Positions 34,405 through 42,611 of a DNA stretch of 64,000 bases are shown here, piece by piece; position 1 is the first letter of the stretch; the number at the start of each line of letters is the position of its first letter. Origin of the DNA: Micromonospora inyonensis (lineage in GTDB: Bacteria > Actinomycetota > Actinomycetes > Mycobacteriales > Micromonosporaceae); assembly GCF_900091415.1 (NCBI RefSeq), contig NZ_FMHU01000002.1, positions 3,534,001-3,598,000 on the forward strand, given 5' to 3'. The notes beneath the pieces were generated by a model. It made no database searches and was not told where the DNA came from. It worked only from the letters and a program-made list of their open reading frames with translations. The translations under genes were made by a program, and so were the position numbers.

Positions 34405-34454
34405 CAGACGCAGCAGCCCGGCTCCGGTCGGAGTCGGGCCACTGTCTCGCCCGT

Positions 34455-34661
34455 TCAGCTACGCGGTACGAACCCTCCGGCTGCGGTGGCCTGCGCGAAA
34501 GTGACCCACGCCGAAGGCTCGAAGGTGAGTACCGGTCCCTGCTGGTCCTTGCTGTCGCGTACCCCCACCGCGTCGGGCAGGTTCGTTGCCACCTCGACAC
34601 AGGTGGAACCACCGTTGTCACTACGGGTGGACTTCCGCCACACCGCGTCGGTCAGGTCCAT
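34455..34661 (-). CDS. DUF397 domain protein
   Basis: A 68-residue DUF397 protein: [20 protein letters not shown], then [15 protein letters not shown] and [12 protein letters not shown]. These small proteins are numerous in Streptomyces and Micromonospora and usually pair with an HTH/DUF5753 regulator, as here, where the ATG overlaps the end of the upstream gene by 10 bases. Such pairs are often compared with BldB/WhiJ developmental control or toxin–antitoxin-like circuits; the role is not established. Confidence 0.92.
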   Translation of the reverse strand: MDLTDAVWRKSTRSDNGGSTCVEVATNLPDAVGVRDSKDQQGPVLTFEPSAWVTFAQATAAGGFVPRS

Positions 34662-35458
34662 GACTTCGCCACCCCTCGAACGAGGTCCCGAGCTGCCCTG
34701 CGCGGCAAAGCCTCACCACGTAGGTTCTCCCATCTGCGCTGAAGGCTATCAACGTCCTCGGGCCGATCGGTGACGTGCGCCCACAGTGGGTTGTCGAGGT
34801 GTGCCACCTCAGCACCGTCCGGCGTCTTGGCGAGGATGAACGGCCCGGCCAGGCCGGCATACATGCCGACGTCCGCCGGCACCACATGCAGGTGGACATG
34901 CGGTCGCTCGGAGATCCGAAGCAGGTGTTCGAACTGTTCACGCATCACCGCAGGCTCACCGGCCCTGCGGTGCAGGACAGCCTCATCGATGACGACTACG
35001 AGCTCGGGTGGATCGTCACCGGACAGAATCGCCTGCCGCTCCAGACGTGAACTCACCCGCTGCTCGATCTCGCTCTGCCGGAGCATGCCACCACCACCGA
35101 GCACCGCGCGGGCGTACGCCTCGGTTTGCAGCAGACCGGGGACGAGGGAGGGCTCGAACCAGCGGATCAGGGTGGCCTCCTTCTCCACCGAGATCCACTC
35201 ACGCAGCCAGGGCGGCGCGGCGTCGGCGCGGACCAGGTTCAGCAGCCGCTCGAAGAGGCCACCGGCCCGCAACTCCGCGTCGACCCGGGCGACGAAGTCC
35301 TGCGAGGGCGTACGGTGGCCGATCTCCACCATGCCGATCAGCGAGGACGAGTAGTTGATCCGCTGGGCCAGCTCCTCCTGACTCAGCCCGGACTCCTTGC
35401 GCGCCCGGCGCAACTCCCCACCGAGGAACTCCAAAGTCGACACCCGACCACCGGCCAT
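34652..35458 (-). CDS. XRE-family HTH regulator with DUF5753
   Basis: A 268-residue protein: an N-terminal XRE HTH ([36 protein letters not shown]) and a DUF5753 domain ([20 protein letters not shown]; ...[19 protein letters not shown]). It resembles the WhiJ-type regulators of actinomycetes. ATG 35458 follows GGAGG. It overlaps the DUF397 start by 10 bases, so the two are translated together. Confidence 0.93.
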   Translation of the reverse strand: MAGGRVSTLEFLGGELRRARKESGLSQEELAQRINYSSSLIGMVEIGHRTPSQDFVARVDAELRAGGLFERLLNLVRADAAPPWLREWISVEKEATLIRWFEPSLVPGLLQTEAYARAVLGGGGMLRQSEIEQRVSSRLERQAILSGDDPPELVVVIDEAVLHRRAGEPAVMREQFEHLLRISERPHVHLHVVPADVGMYAGLAGPFILAKTPDGAEVAHLDNPLWAHVTDRPEDVDSLQRRWENLRGEALPRRAARDLVRGVAKSWT

Positions 35459-35610
35459 CACACCTCCACCACACGTGCGCCCACCGCCGCCACCATCCGC
35501 CACCGGACCGGCGCGGACGAGCACGCCCTCCGCTGGGACGACCAGCCATCTTCCTGACCGTAGTCGAGTCGACGCAGAGTGTGAACACGCGCCCCGACGA
35601 GAGGATCGAC

Positions 35611-35832
35611 ATGGCACGTCGTCACGGCCCCGTACCGCTGGCTCCTCGGCACCGCCGCGACTGGTCGCGGTTCGGTCGGTACTGCGTCTGCGGGTTGCGC
35701 TGGCCCTGCCCGGATCGGCTGGCTCCCGTACCGGTGGAACCACCCGCACCGCCACCACCGCCTGCCCGGCCGGGCCGGCGGACCAGCGTGCCCCGGATCG
35801 TCACGTGGTGCGGACGGGGGCCATGGCGGTGA
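35611..35832 (+). CDS. Small Cys-containing protein, first of an overlapping pair
   Basis: A 73-residue protein with [14 protein letters not shown], a CxC...C cluster that may bind metal, and a Pro-rich tail. ATG 35611 is chosen because GAGAGG precedes it; an earlier in-frame GTG exists at 35581. It is divergent from the HTH/DUF397 pair. Proteins of this kind are frequently found next to such pairs in Micromonosporaceae. Function unknown. Confidence 0.65.
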   Translation: MARRHGPVPLAPRHRRDWSRFGRYCVCGLRWPCPDRLAPVPVEPPAPPPPPARPGRRTSVPRIVTWCGRGPWR

Positions 35833-36092
35833 GCGGCGTGTCCCTGGCCGACCTGCGCCGGCACGTGGCCGCGCGGCCGACCTGGCGGTGTCGGGTCTGC
35901 GCCGCACCGTGGCCGTGCCAGCCCGCGAAACTGGGCCTGCGCACCGAGTACGCCGACAACCGGATCGCCCTGACGCTTCACCTCTCCGCGCTCCTGTACG
36001 ACGCGATCGCCGACCGGATCGACACCGGTTCACCCGACGCCGGAAGGGACGCCCTCTTCGCCCGGTTCGTCGGCTGGACCCGGGTGCGGTGA
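35823..36092 (+). CDS. Small Cys-containing protein, second of an overlapping pair
   Basis: An 89-residue protein whose start overlaps the previous stop by 10 bases. The N-terminal WRCRVCAAPWPCQPAK repeats the CxxC...C pattern of its partner, and a helical region follows. The shared WPC motif suggests the two are paralogous or form one metal site together. Function unknown. Confidence 0.7.
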   Translation: MAVSGVSLADLRRHVAARPTWRCRVCAAPWPCQPAKLGLRTEYADNRIALTLHLSALLYDAIADRIDTGSPDAGRDALFARFVGWTRVR

Positions 36093-36139
36093 CCGACGCT
36101 GACCGCGCTCCCTGCTGGTCAGCATCGGGCCGACAAGGT

Positions 36140-36694
36140 TCAGCGGGGCGCCGGCCGGTGCAGGACGAAGGTGTCGACCTCGGTGCCGCCGTACCAGTCG
36201 GTGCGCCGGCCGACGTAGCTCATGCCGAGCCGGCGGGCCACCGCCTTGGACGGCTCGTTGCCCGGGTGGACGACGGCGTGGATCGTCTCGGTCGGGGTGT
36301 GGGCGAACTCCCGGTCGATCAGCGCCCGGGCCGCCTCGGTGGCGTAGCCGTGGCCCCAGTGGTCAGGGTGCAGGTGCCAGCCCACCTCGATGTCGTCGGT
36401 CAGCACCGGGTCGTCCGGGCCGGGCAGTTGCTTGATCATGGTGGTGCCGACCACCTGCCCGGTGCCGCGCAGTTCGACCGCCCAGATGTCGTACCAGCCG
36501 TCGCGGGAACCGCGCAGCTCCCAGCGACGCAGCAGCTCGACCGCCTGTTCCGGGGCGGTGAGCGGCAGGATGCCGCCGCCGAACCAGCGCACCACCTCGG
36601 GCCGGGAGTACATGTCGTAGAGGGCCTCCAGGTCGGCCGGCTCCCGCGTCCAGGGGCGGACCAGCAGGCGTTCCGTCTCGGTGATGACAGCCAT
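36140..36694 (-). CDS. GNAT family N-acetyltransferase (RimJ/RimL-like)
   Basis: A 184-residue single-domain acetyltransferase: TERLLVRPWTREPADLEALY at the start, the acetyl-CoA loop in HPDHWGHGYATEAARAL, and VHPGNEPSKAVARRLGMSYV near the end. This resembles the RimJ/RimL-like group acting on protein N-termini or small molecules. The start is ATG 36694; the much longer upstream frame is antisense to the next gene. It is divergent from the YihY gene. Confidence 0.88.
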   Translation of the reverse strand: MAVITETERLLVRPWTREPADLEALYDMYSRPEVVRWFGGGILPLTAPEQAVELLRRWELRGSRDGWYDIWAVELRGTGQVVGTTMIKQLPGPDDPVLTDDIEVGWHLHPDHWGHGYATEAARALIDREFAHTPTETIHAVVHPGNEPSKAVARRLGMSYVGRRTDWYGGTEVDTFVLHRPAPR

Positions 36695-36745
36695 GTCGCG
36701 GGATCGTAATGCGTGCCGTCGCCTGCCGCGGGGAATAAGCCGGCG

Positions 36746-37603
36746 ATGGGCAGCGGATGGCAGCGCACGACACGGATCGCCCGGGGGGCCTTCCGGCCGG
36801 TACGCGGCCGGGACCTGTCGCTGCACGCCGCCGCGATCACGTTCTACGGGGCGATCGCCGTGGTGCCGGTCGCCCTGCTGGCGATCTGGCTGACCGGGCT
36901 GCTCGCCGGCGCGGACCGGGTCCGCCGGCTCGCGTCGTACGCGGTGGAGACGCTGCCCACCGAGATCGGCGCGCACCGGGCGGTGGCCGCGCTGGTCGAC
37001 GGCGGCCTGGAGTTGACCCCCATGTTCGCGCTCGCTTCCCTGCTGCCGGCGTCGCTGTACGGCGAGGGTTTCCGCCGCGCGTTCGTCTCGGTCGCCACCC
37101 CGCCCGATCCGGACGAGTCGCTGGTCGGCTGGCGCGGTCGGCTCCTGCTGCTGCCGCTGCTCGCGCCGGCCCCCGCCCTGCTGCTGTCGATCCTGGTGGC
37201 GTTGCCGCTGACCACCCGGCTGGTCCGGCAGGGTGGTTGGATCGGCGCGCTCGGCGTGGTGCTGTCGTTCCTGTCGGTGTGGCTGGTGCTCACCCCGGTG
37301 CTGCTCTGGGTGTTCCGGGTGGTCGGGCCGGCGACCCCGGACTGGCTCTCCGCGTTGGCCGTCGGCTCGTTCACCGCCGCGAACCTCTCCGGGTTCGTGC
37401 ACGGCTTCGTGCTGTTCTGTTCGCTACCACTGGATCTCGGGGTGCCGTTCGGCGGTTTCGATTCGGTCGGCGCGGGCGTGGCCGTCCTGCTCTGGCTCTA
37501 CCTCTTCCACGTGATCGTGCTCGCCGGCTACTCGGCCACCCTCGCCCTCTCCCGCTGGCGCGCCCGCCGGTCCCTCTCCCCCGGGCACGTCACCTCCCGG
37601 TGA
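36746..37603 (+). CDS. YihY/BrkB-family inner-membrane protein
   Basis: A 285-residue protein with about six membrane spans and the family opening LSLHAAAITFYGAIAVVPVA. SLLPASLYGEGFRRAF and LYLFHVIVLAGYSATLAL are further family-like segments. The family is often mis-called ribonuclease BN; its real function is not settled. ATG 36746 is used. GTG 36713 is in frame upstream and cannot be excluded. Confidence 0.82.
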   Translation: MGSGWQRTTRIARGAFRPVRGRDLSLHAAAITFYGAIAVVPVALLAIWLTGLLAGADRVRRLASYAVETLPTEIGAHRAVAALVDGGLELTPMFALASLLPASLYGEGFRRAFVSVATPPDPDESLVGWRGRLLLLPLLAPAPALLLSILVALPLTTRLVRQGGWIGALGVVLSFLSVWLVLTPVLLWVFRVVGPATPDWLSALAVGSFTAANLSGFVHGFVLFCSLPLDLGVPFGGFDSVGAGVAVLLWLYLFHVIVLAGYSATLALSRWRARRSLSPGHVTSR

Positions 37604-37657
37604 CCCTGCCGGGCCGGGGACGACCCGAGCACATGATCACCGGGGGTGGCGGTGGTG

Positions 37658-38824
37658 TCAGGACCGGAACGGGCCGGTGACCTCGTAGGTGATGCCGTCG
37701 GTGCCGGCAATGCCGCCACCCGGGCCACGCTGGGAGGAGAAGTAGAGGCGGCGGCCGTCCGGGGAGAAGGCCGGGCCGGTGATCTCCGACTCGGACTGTC
37801 CGGGCAGGCGCAGGAACGGGGCGACGACCCCGCCCGGCGTGATGAGGTTGATCTCCATGTTGCCGCCGTCCTCGGCCACGTAGAGGTCACCGCCCCGGGT
37901 GCCGGTGATGTTGTCGACGTTGGTCAGCGTGGCGGTTCCGGCCGGCACCAGCGAGTCGTCGTACGCCAGGTCGAGGCGCTGGTCGACCGCGTCGTACGCC
38001 CAGACCCGACCGTCGCCCTTGGTGGTGAAGTAGCAGACGCCCCGGTCGTACCAGCAGCCCTCGCCGCCGACGAAGCGCTTGGCCGCGCCGACCTGCTTGC
38101 GGGTGGGGGTCGGGAAGCCGTCCCGGTCCGGGATGTCGGCCCAGGTGACCGGGCCGGCGACCTGGTCGGCGGGGGCGCAGAGCACCTGCACCCGGCCGTT
38201 GCGCAGGTCGCCCCAGACGTCCGGGACGAACCGGTAGAAGCAGCCGTCCCCCTCGTCCTCGGTCAGGTAGACCACCTTCCGGTCCGGGTCGCAGGCGGCG
38301 GCCTCGTGCTTGAAGCGGCCCATCCGGCTGCGCTCCTCCGCCGCGCGGCTGCCGTCCGGCCAGGTCTCGTAGACCACGCCGAGCGGCGTCTCCTCGCAGG
38401 AGAGCCAGGTGCCCCACGGGGTGGCACCGCCGGCACAGTTCAGGTTGGTCTCGGAGAGGATGCGGTACGCCGACGCGATCGACCCGTCGGCCCGGAAGCG
38501 CACCGCGGACGCCCCGCCGAGCAGCGGGATCTCCGAGTTGGAGACGTAGATCCAGCCGTCTGCGGTCGGGAAGCAGGCCCCGCCGTCCGGCGCGGCGTGC
38601 CACAGGTAGCCGGTGCCGGAGACGACCCGGCCGGAGCGGGCGATGATCCGGCTGGTGAAGCCGGCAGGCAGCTCGACCCCGTTGGCGTCGACGGGGAGCC
38701 GGTCGCCGTACGGGCTGGGGCCGGGCTGGGCGACGGCGGCGAAGGCCTGCTGCCAGAGCGCTCCGGCGAAGGTGGCGGTGCCCGCGCCGAGGATGGCGGC
38801 GCGCAGGACGGTACGACGCTCCAC
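37658..38824 (-). CDS. PhoX-like (DUF839) Tat-exported protein
   Basis: A 388-residue beta-propeller-type protein with a twin-arginine signal at the N-terminus (ERRTVLRAAILGAGTATFAG) and an AFA-A cleavage region. DUF839/PhoX landmarks include WLSCEETPLG, AACDPDRKVVYLTEDEGDG, NVDNITGTRGGDLYVAEDGG and GPAFSPDGRRLYFSSQ. True PhoX phosphatases are usually 600 or more residues, so this is a short homologue; calcium- and iron-dependent phosphatase activity is unproven. It starts at GTG 38824. It is 69 bp downstream of the MMPL gene, with a large inverted repeat between. Confidence 0.85.
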   Translation of the reverse strand: MERRTVLRAAILGAGTATFAGALWQQAFAAVAQPGPSPYGDRLPVDANGVELPAGFTSRIIARSGRVVSGTGYLWHAAPDGGACFPTADGWIYVSNSEIPLLGGASAVRFRADGSIASAYRILSETNLNCAGGATPWGTWLSCEETPLGVVYETWPDGSRAAEERSRMGRFKHEAAACDPDRKVVYLTEDEGDGCFYRFVPDVWGDLRNGRVQVLCAPADQVAGPVTWADIPDRDGFPTPTRKQVGAAKRFVGGEGCWYDRGVCYFTTKGDGRVWAYDAVDQRLDLAYDDSLVPAGTATLTNVDNITGTRGGDLYVAEDGGNMEINLITPGGVVAPFLRLPGQSESEITGPAFSPDGRRLYFSSQRGPGGGIAGTDGITYEVTGPFRS

Positions 38825-38830
38825 GGTTAC

Positions 38831-38902
38831 ATCCAGATATAAATGTCAATGCCCCGACGACACTACGGCCGTCAGGGCATTGATCGCAGTCCCTATCTGG
38901 AT
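38831..38902. promoter_or_regulatory. Two-block inverted repeat between MMPL and PhoX-like genes
   Basis: ATCCAGATA (38831–38839) pairs with TATCTGGAT (38894–38902), and CAATGCCC (38847–38854) pairs with GGGCATTG (38875–38882), nested with the same centre. On the minus strand the second arm is followed by TTGACATTTATATCTGGATG, which could include a promoter. Either a terminator–promoter junction or an operator. Confidence 0.55.
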
Positions 38903-41067
38903 AACGCGGCGTGACGCTCACCGGTCGGGGCGGTCTCGTCGTCCCCGGACTCCGACTCGCGGATGCCGTACCGGCGGTAGACCCGGCCGAGCGGGCCCGG
39001 GGCCCACCAGTTCCACCGACCGAGCAGACGCATGCTCGCCGGCACCAGCAGCGCCCGGACCAGCGTGGCGTCCACCACGATCGCCACGATCATGCCGATG
39101 CCGACCAGCTTGATGTAGGCCATGCCGCCGGTGGCGAACCCGGCCACCACGACGATCAGCAGCAACGCGGCGGCGGTGATGATCCGCCCGGTGTACTGAA
39201 GGCCCGCCGCGACCGACGCGGTGTTGTCGCCGCTGCGGTCCCACTCCTCCCGCACCCGGGACAGCAGGAAGACCTCGTAGTCGGTGGCGAGGCCGAACAG
39301 GACCGCGAGCATGAAGATCGGGTTGCTCGGCTCGACGAAGCCGGTCGGGGTGAAGCCGAGCGCGTCGGCGAAGTGCCCGTCCTGGAAGATCCAGACCACG
39401 ACGCCGAAGGACGCGCCGATCGAGACCAGGTTCATCAGCACCGCCTTGATCGGCAGTACCACCGACCCGAAGGCGAGGAAGAGCACGATCAGCGTGGCCG
39501 CCGCCATCAGCAGCGCCATCCAGGGCAGCCCGGCGGAGAGACTCTCGAGCAGGTCGTAGTCGGCGGCGGGACGCCCCGTGACGAGCACCTCCGCACCGTC
39601 CGGCGCGGGCAGCTCCCGAATCGCCCGCACCGCGTCCTGCGCGACGTCCCCGGTCGGCTCGCCGGTGTAGGTGACGCTGAGCAGGGTCGAGGTGCCCCGG
39701 TTGGCGGCCACGGTCACCCCGGTGATCCCCTCCACCCCGGCCACCCGGTCGGCGAAGGGCTGGACCTGCTCGACCGGGGCGCCGGAGACCAGCACGTCGA
39801 TCGGGGCGACCGTGCCGCCCGGGAAGTCCTCGCTGATCCGGTCGGCGACCACCCGCGGTTCGGAGCCGGCCGGCAGCACCCGCTCGTCGAAGCCGCCGAA
39901 CTCCATCCGCAACGACGGCACCGCGAGGACCGCGAGCACCGCCAGCACCCCGAGCAGGTAGGGCACCGGGCGACGCATCACGCTGCGGGCGATCCGGGCC
40001 CAGGCGCCACCGGTCACCGCCGGCTGGGCGCGCCGCCGCTTCGGCAGTGGTACGCGCAGCGCGTTGATCCGTGGGCCGAGCACCACGAGCAGGGCCGGCA
40101 GCACGGTCAACGAGGCCAGCATGGCGATCAGGACGGCGGCCACCCCACCGAGGGCCATGGAACGCAGGAACGCCATCGGGAAGATCAGCAGGCTGGACAT
40201 GGCCAGGGCGATGATCACCCCGGAGACCAGCACGGTACGGCCGGCGGTGGCCATGGTCCGGCTGATGGCGGATCCCACGTCGCGCCCGGCGTCCAGTTCC
40301 TCACGGAACCGGCTGACGACGAAGAGCGCGTAGTCGATCGCCATGCCCAGGCCGATCAGCGTGATCACGTTGATCGCGAAGATCGACACCTCGGTGACCA
40401 TGTTCAGCAGGCGGACCGCGATGAACGCGCCGAGAATGGCCAGGCCACCGATGAGCAGCGGGGTCATGGCGGCGACCAGGCCCCGGAAGATCAGGATGAG
40501 CAGCACCAGCAGCACCGGCATGGAGAGGATCTCGGCCTTGGTGATGTCCTCGGTGGTCTGCTCGTTCGCCACGTGGTTGAACGGCACCGTGCCCCCGGTC
40601 TCGGTGCGCACGCCGGGGGTGTCGAAGACCGGGACGAGGTCGCCGTACGCGGCGGTCTTGTCGTCCACGTCGGTGGCGCGCAGCTGCACCAGGGCGTAGG
40701 TGGCCCGCCGGTCGTCGCTGACCAGGGTGGGCGCCTGGGTCTCGTACCAGCTGGTGACCTGGCTCACCTCGGCGTGCCCGCGCAACCGGGTCAGGGTCGC
40801 CGCGACCGGGTCCCGGAAGGCCGGCTGGTCGACGGTGGCCGTGTCGCTGGAGAAGAGGACGATCACGTCCGCGCCCTGCGGCCCCAACTCCTCGGTGATC
40901 CGGACGACGGCCCGGCTCGACTCGCTGGCCGGATCGTCGAAGCCTCCGCCGGTCAGCTGGTCGAAGACCGCCGCACCCCAGGTCGCGCCGACCGCGACCA
41001 GGGCCAGCGCGGCGGCGAGCACCGCCCAGCGAAGCCGCACCACCACCCGCCCCCACCAGGCGAACAT
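38893..41067 (-). CDS. MMPL-family RND transporter
   Basis: A 724-residue exporter with two repeats of one TM helix, a large extracytoplasmic loop and five TMs. The paired proton-relay motifs are intact: GMAIDYALFVVSRFREE in the first half and FGLATDYEVFLLSRVREEW in the second. MMPL proteins export lipids, siderophores or drugs, driven by the proton gradient. ATG 41067 follows GGGAGA. It is divergent from a TetR regulator across 110 bp containing an inverted repeat, so TetR repression of this exporter is likely. Confidence 0.93.
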   Translation of the reverse strand: MFAWWGRVVVRLRWAVLAAALALVAVGATWGAAVFDQLTGGGFDDPASESSRAVVRITEELGPQGADVIVLFSSDTATVDQPAFRDPVAATLTRLRGHAEVSQVTSWYETQAPTLVSDDRRATYALVQLRATDVDDKTAAYGDLVPVFDTPGVRTETGGTVPFNHVANEQTTEDITKAEILSMPVLLVLLILIFRGLVAAMTPLLIGGLAILGAFIAVRLLNMVTEVSIFAINVITLIGLGMAIDYALFVVSRFREELDAGRDVGSAISRTMATAGRTVLVSGVIIALAMSSLLIFPMAFLRSMALGGVAAVLIAMLASLTVLPALLVVLGPRINALRVPLPKRRRAQPAVTGGAWARIARSVMRRPVPYLLGVLAVLAVLAVPSLRMEFGGFDERVLPAGSEPRVVADRISEDFPGGTVAPIDVLVSGAPVEQVQPFADRVAGVEGITGVTVAANRGTSTLLSVTYTGEPTGDVAQDAVRAIRELPAPDGAEVLVTGRPAADYDLLESLSAGLPWMALLMAAATLIVLFLAFGSVVLPIKAVLMNLVSIGASFGVVVWIFQDGHFADALGFTPTGFVEPSNPIFMLAVLFGLATDYEVFLLSRVREEWDRSGDNTASVAAGLQYTGRIITAAALLLIVVVAGFATGGMAYIKLVGIGMIVAIVVDATLVRALLVPASMRLLGRWNWWAPGPLGRVYRRYGIRESESGDDETAPTGERHAALSR

Positions 41068-41123
41068 CGCATCTCCCTTCACCGACCCCGAGGTCGTAGG
41101 ATGTAACTGTCGATCATTTGAGT

Positions 41124-41152
41124 GAACACCGTTAACTTACGCAACGGCGTTC
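41124..41152. promoter_or_regulatory. Candidate TetR operator
   Basis: GAACACCGTT and AACGGCGTTC form inverted half-sites with one mismatch and a 9-bp spacer. They lie in the 110-bp region between the divergent MMPL and TetR genes. Confidence 0.5.
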
Positions 41153-41177
41153 TCGGCCGTCAAGGAGCCCTGCCGCA

Positions 41178-41939
41178 GTGACCCCATCGAGTCGGCGCGA
41201 ACGCCTCCGTACGGCAACCGTCTCCGAGATCAAGGACGGAGCACGACGGTTGTTGGTGACGGGTGGACTCGACGCCGTCTCGCTGCGGGCCATCGCGCGC
41301 GACATGGGCATGACCGCCCCCGCGATCTACCGCTACTTCCCCAGCCTGGAGGCGCTCATCGCCGGCCTGGCCGCGGACTTCTACGACGAGCTGCGCGAGG
41401 CCGTCGAGGCGGCCCGGGACGCCGCCGGGGACGACCCCCTCGACCAGCTGCTCGCCATGAGCCGGGCGTTCCGCCGCTGGGGGGTCGGCAACCGCGCCGA
41501 GTTCACCCTGATCTTCGGCAACCCGGTGCCGGGGCTGGAGGAGTTCACCGACGCCTGCGGCGACGAGGACCACCCCGGCGCGCGGCTCGGCACGGTCTTC
41601 GTCCGTCCGCTGGCCACCCTCGCCGAGCGGGCCGGGCTGCGGACCCCACCCCGGGAGTTCCTGGAGGAGCACCTCGGCGACCGGCTCGCACCGCTGCGCC
41701 GCAGTCACGGCGACCTGTCGCTGGAGGTCGCGTACGCCTTCCTCAGCGGCTGGACCCGGATCTACGGCCTGATCGCCATGGAGGTCTTCGACCACCTGCG
41801 CTGGGCGGTCACCGAACCGGAAGCGCTCTTCGAGACCGAACTGGCCACCTTCGTCGCCCAGCTCAGCCCCGCCGCGGCCCCCTCCGGTACGCCCCGGGCG
41901 ACGGTCCGGTTGGCCCCGCAGCGGGCCCGGTCACACTAG
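41178..41939 (+). CDS. TetR-family transcriptional regulator
   Basis: A 253-residue regulator. The HTH lies at about residues 20–65 (GLDAVSLRAIARDMGMTAPA, then IYRYFPSLEALIAGL). The C-terminal ligand-binding region is helical (AFRRWGVGNRAEFTLIFGNP; LSGWTRIYGLIAMEVFDHL), similar to the WHG-type C-terminal domain. GTG 41178 is the start, with AAGGAG 12 bases upstream. It is divergent from the MMPL exporter and probably represses it and itself. Confidence 0.92.
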   Translation: MTPSSRRERLRTATVSEIKDGARRLLVTGGLDAVSLRAIARDMGMTAPAIYRYFPSLEALIAGLAADFYDELREAVEAARDAAGDDPLDQLLAMSRAFRRWGVGNRAEFTLIFGNPVPGLEEFTDACGDEDHPGARLGTVFVRPLATLAERAGLRTPPREFLEEHLGDRLAPLRRSHGDLSLEVAYAFLSGWTRIYGLIAMEVFDHLRWAVTEPEALFETELATFVAQLSPAAAPSGTPRATVRLAPQRARSH

Positions 41940-41950
41940 GCTGCCCGGGC

Positions 41951-42611
41951 ATGACAACCGAGCTGCCGTCCCGAGCCGACGTCGTGATCGTCGGAGCCGG
42001 GCACAACGGTCTGGTCTCCGCCGTCCTGCTGGCCCGCGCCGGCCTGCGCGTGGTGGTGCTGGAGGCCGCCGACACCATCGGCGGGGCCGCCCGGACGGAG
42101 AACCCGTTCCCGAAGGTCCCCGGCCTGCGCCACTCCACCGGCTCGTACCTGCTCGGGCTGATGCCGCCCGAGCTGCTCGCCACGCTGGACGTGCGCATCC
42201 CGGTGCTGCGCCGCGATCCGCACTACTTCCTGCCCACCCCGGGCGGACCCGGCTCGCCGTACCTGCTGGTGGGGAGCGACCGGGCGGCCACCCGGGCCCA
42301 GCTCACGGAGTTCTTCTCCCCCGCCGACGTGGCCGCCGACGACGCCATGCAGGCCGAGTTGGCCGCGCTCCGCGAGGACCTCGCCCCGGCCTGGCTCGCC
42401 GAGCCGCTGCCGGTGGAGGAGACCGCGCAGCGGTACGTCCGCCCCGCCCTGCGCGAGACCTTCGTCGCGCTGGTACGCGGTTCCGTCGCCGACTACCTGG
42501 CCCGGTTCGACTTCCGCTCCGAACTGCTGGTCAGCATGTACGCGGTCACCGACGGGCTCTCCGGGCTCAACGCCGGCCCCGACGACCCGGGCACCGGGCA
42601 CAACTTCCTGG
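41951..42611 (+). pseudogene. 3'-truncated FAD-dependent (phytoene desaturase-like) oxidoreductase
   Basis: The first 220 residues are a clear N-terminal half of an NAD(P)/FAD-dependent oxidoreductase of the carotenoid-desaturase type: DVVIVGAGHNGLVSAVLLAR (dinucleotide fold), LEAADTIGGAARTE, HSTGSYLLGLMPPE, and NAGPDDPGTGHNFLV. Similarity stops abruptly at 42611, where the opposite-strand MBL–Rieske gene ends. Relatives are about 500 or more residues, so the C-terminal half with the rest of the FAD site is missing. The frame continues to 42718 as nonsense. It starts 12 bp after tetR. Confidence 0.8.

Noticed and set aside
36140..37402. A longer version of the GNAT gene reaching upstream to 37402
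   Set aside because: The extra 236 residues are antisense to the YihY gene and low-complexity; acetyltransferase homology begins at ATG 36694.
38911..41106. A 731-residue plus-strand open frame opposite the MMPL gene
   Set aside because: Gln/His/Arg-rich shadow with no membrane spans or family motif.
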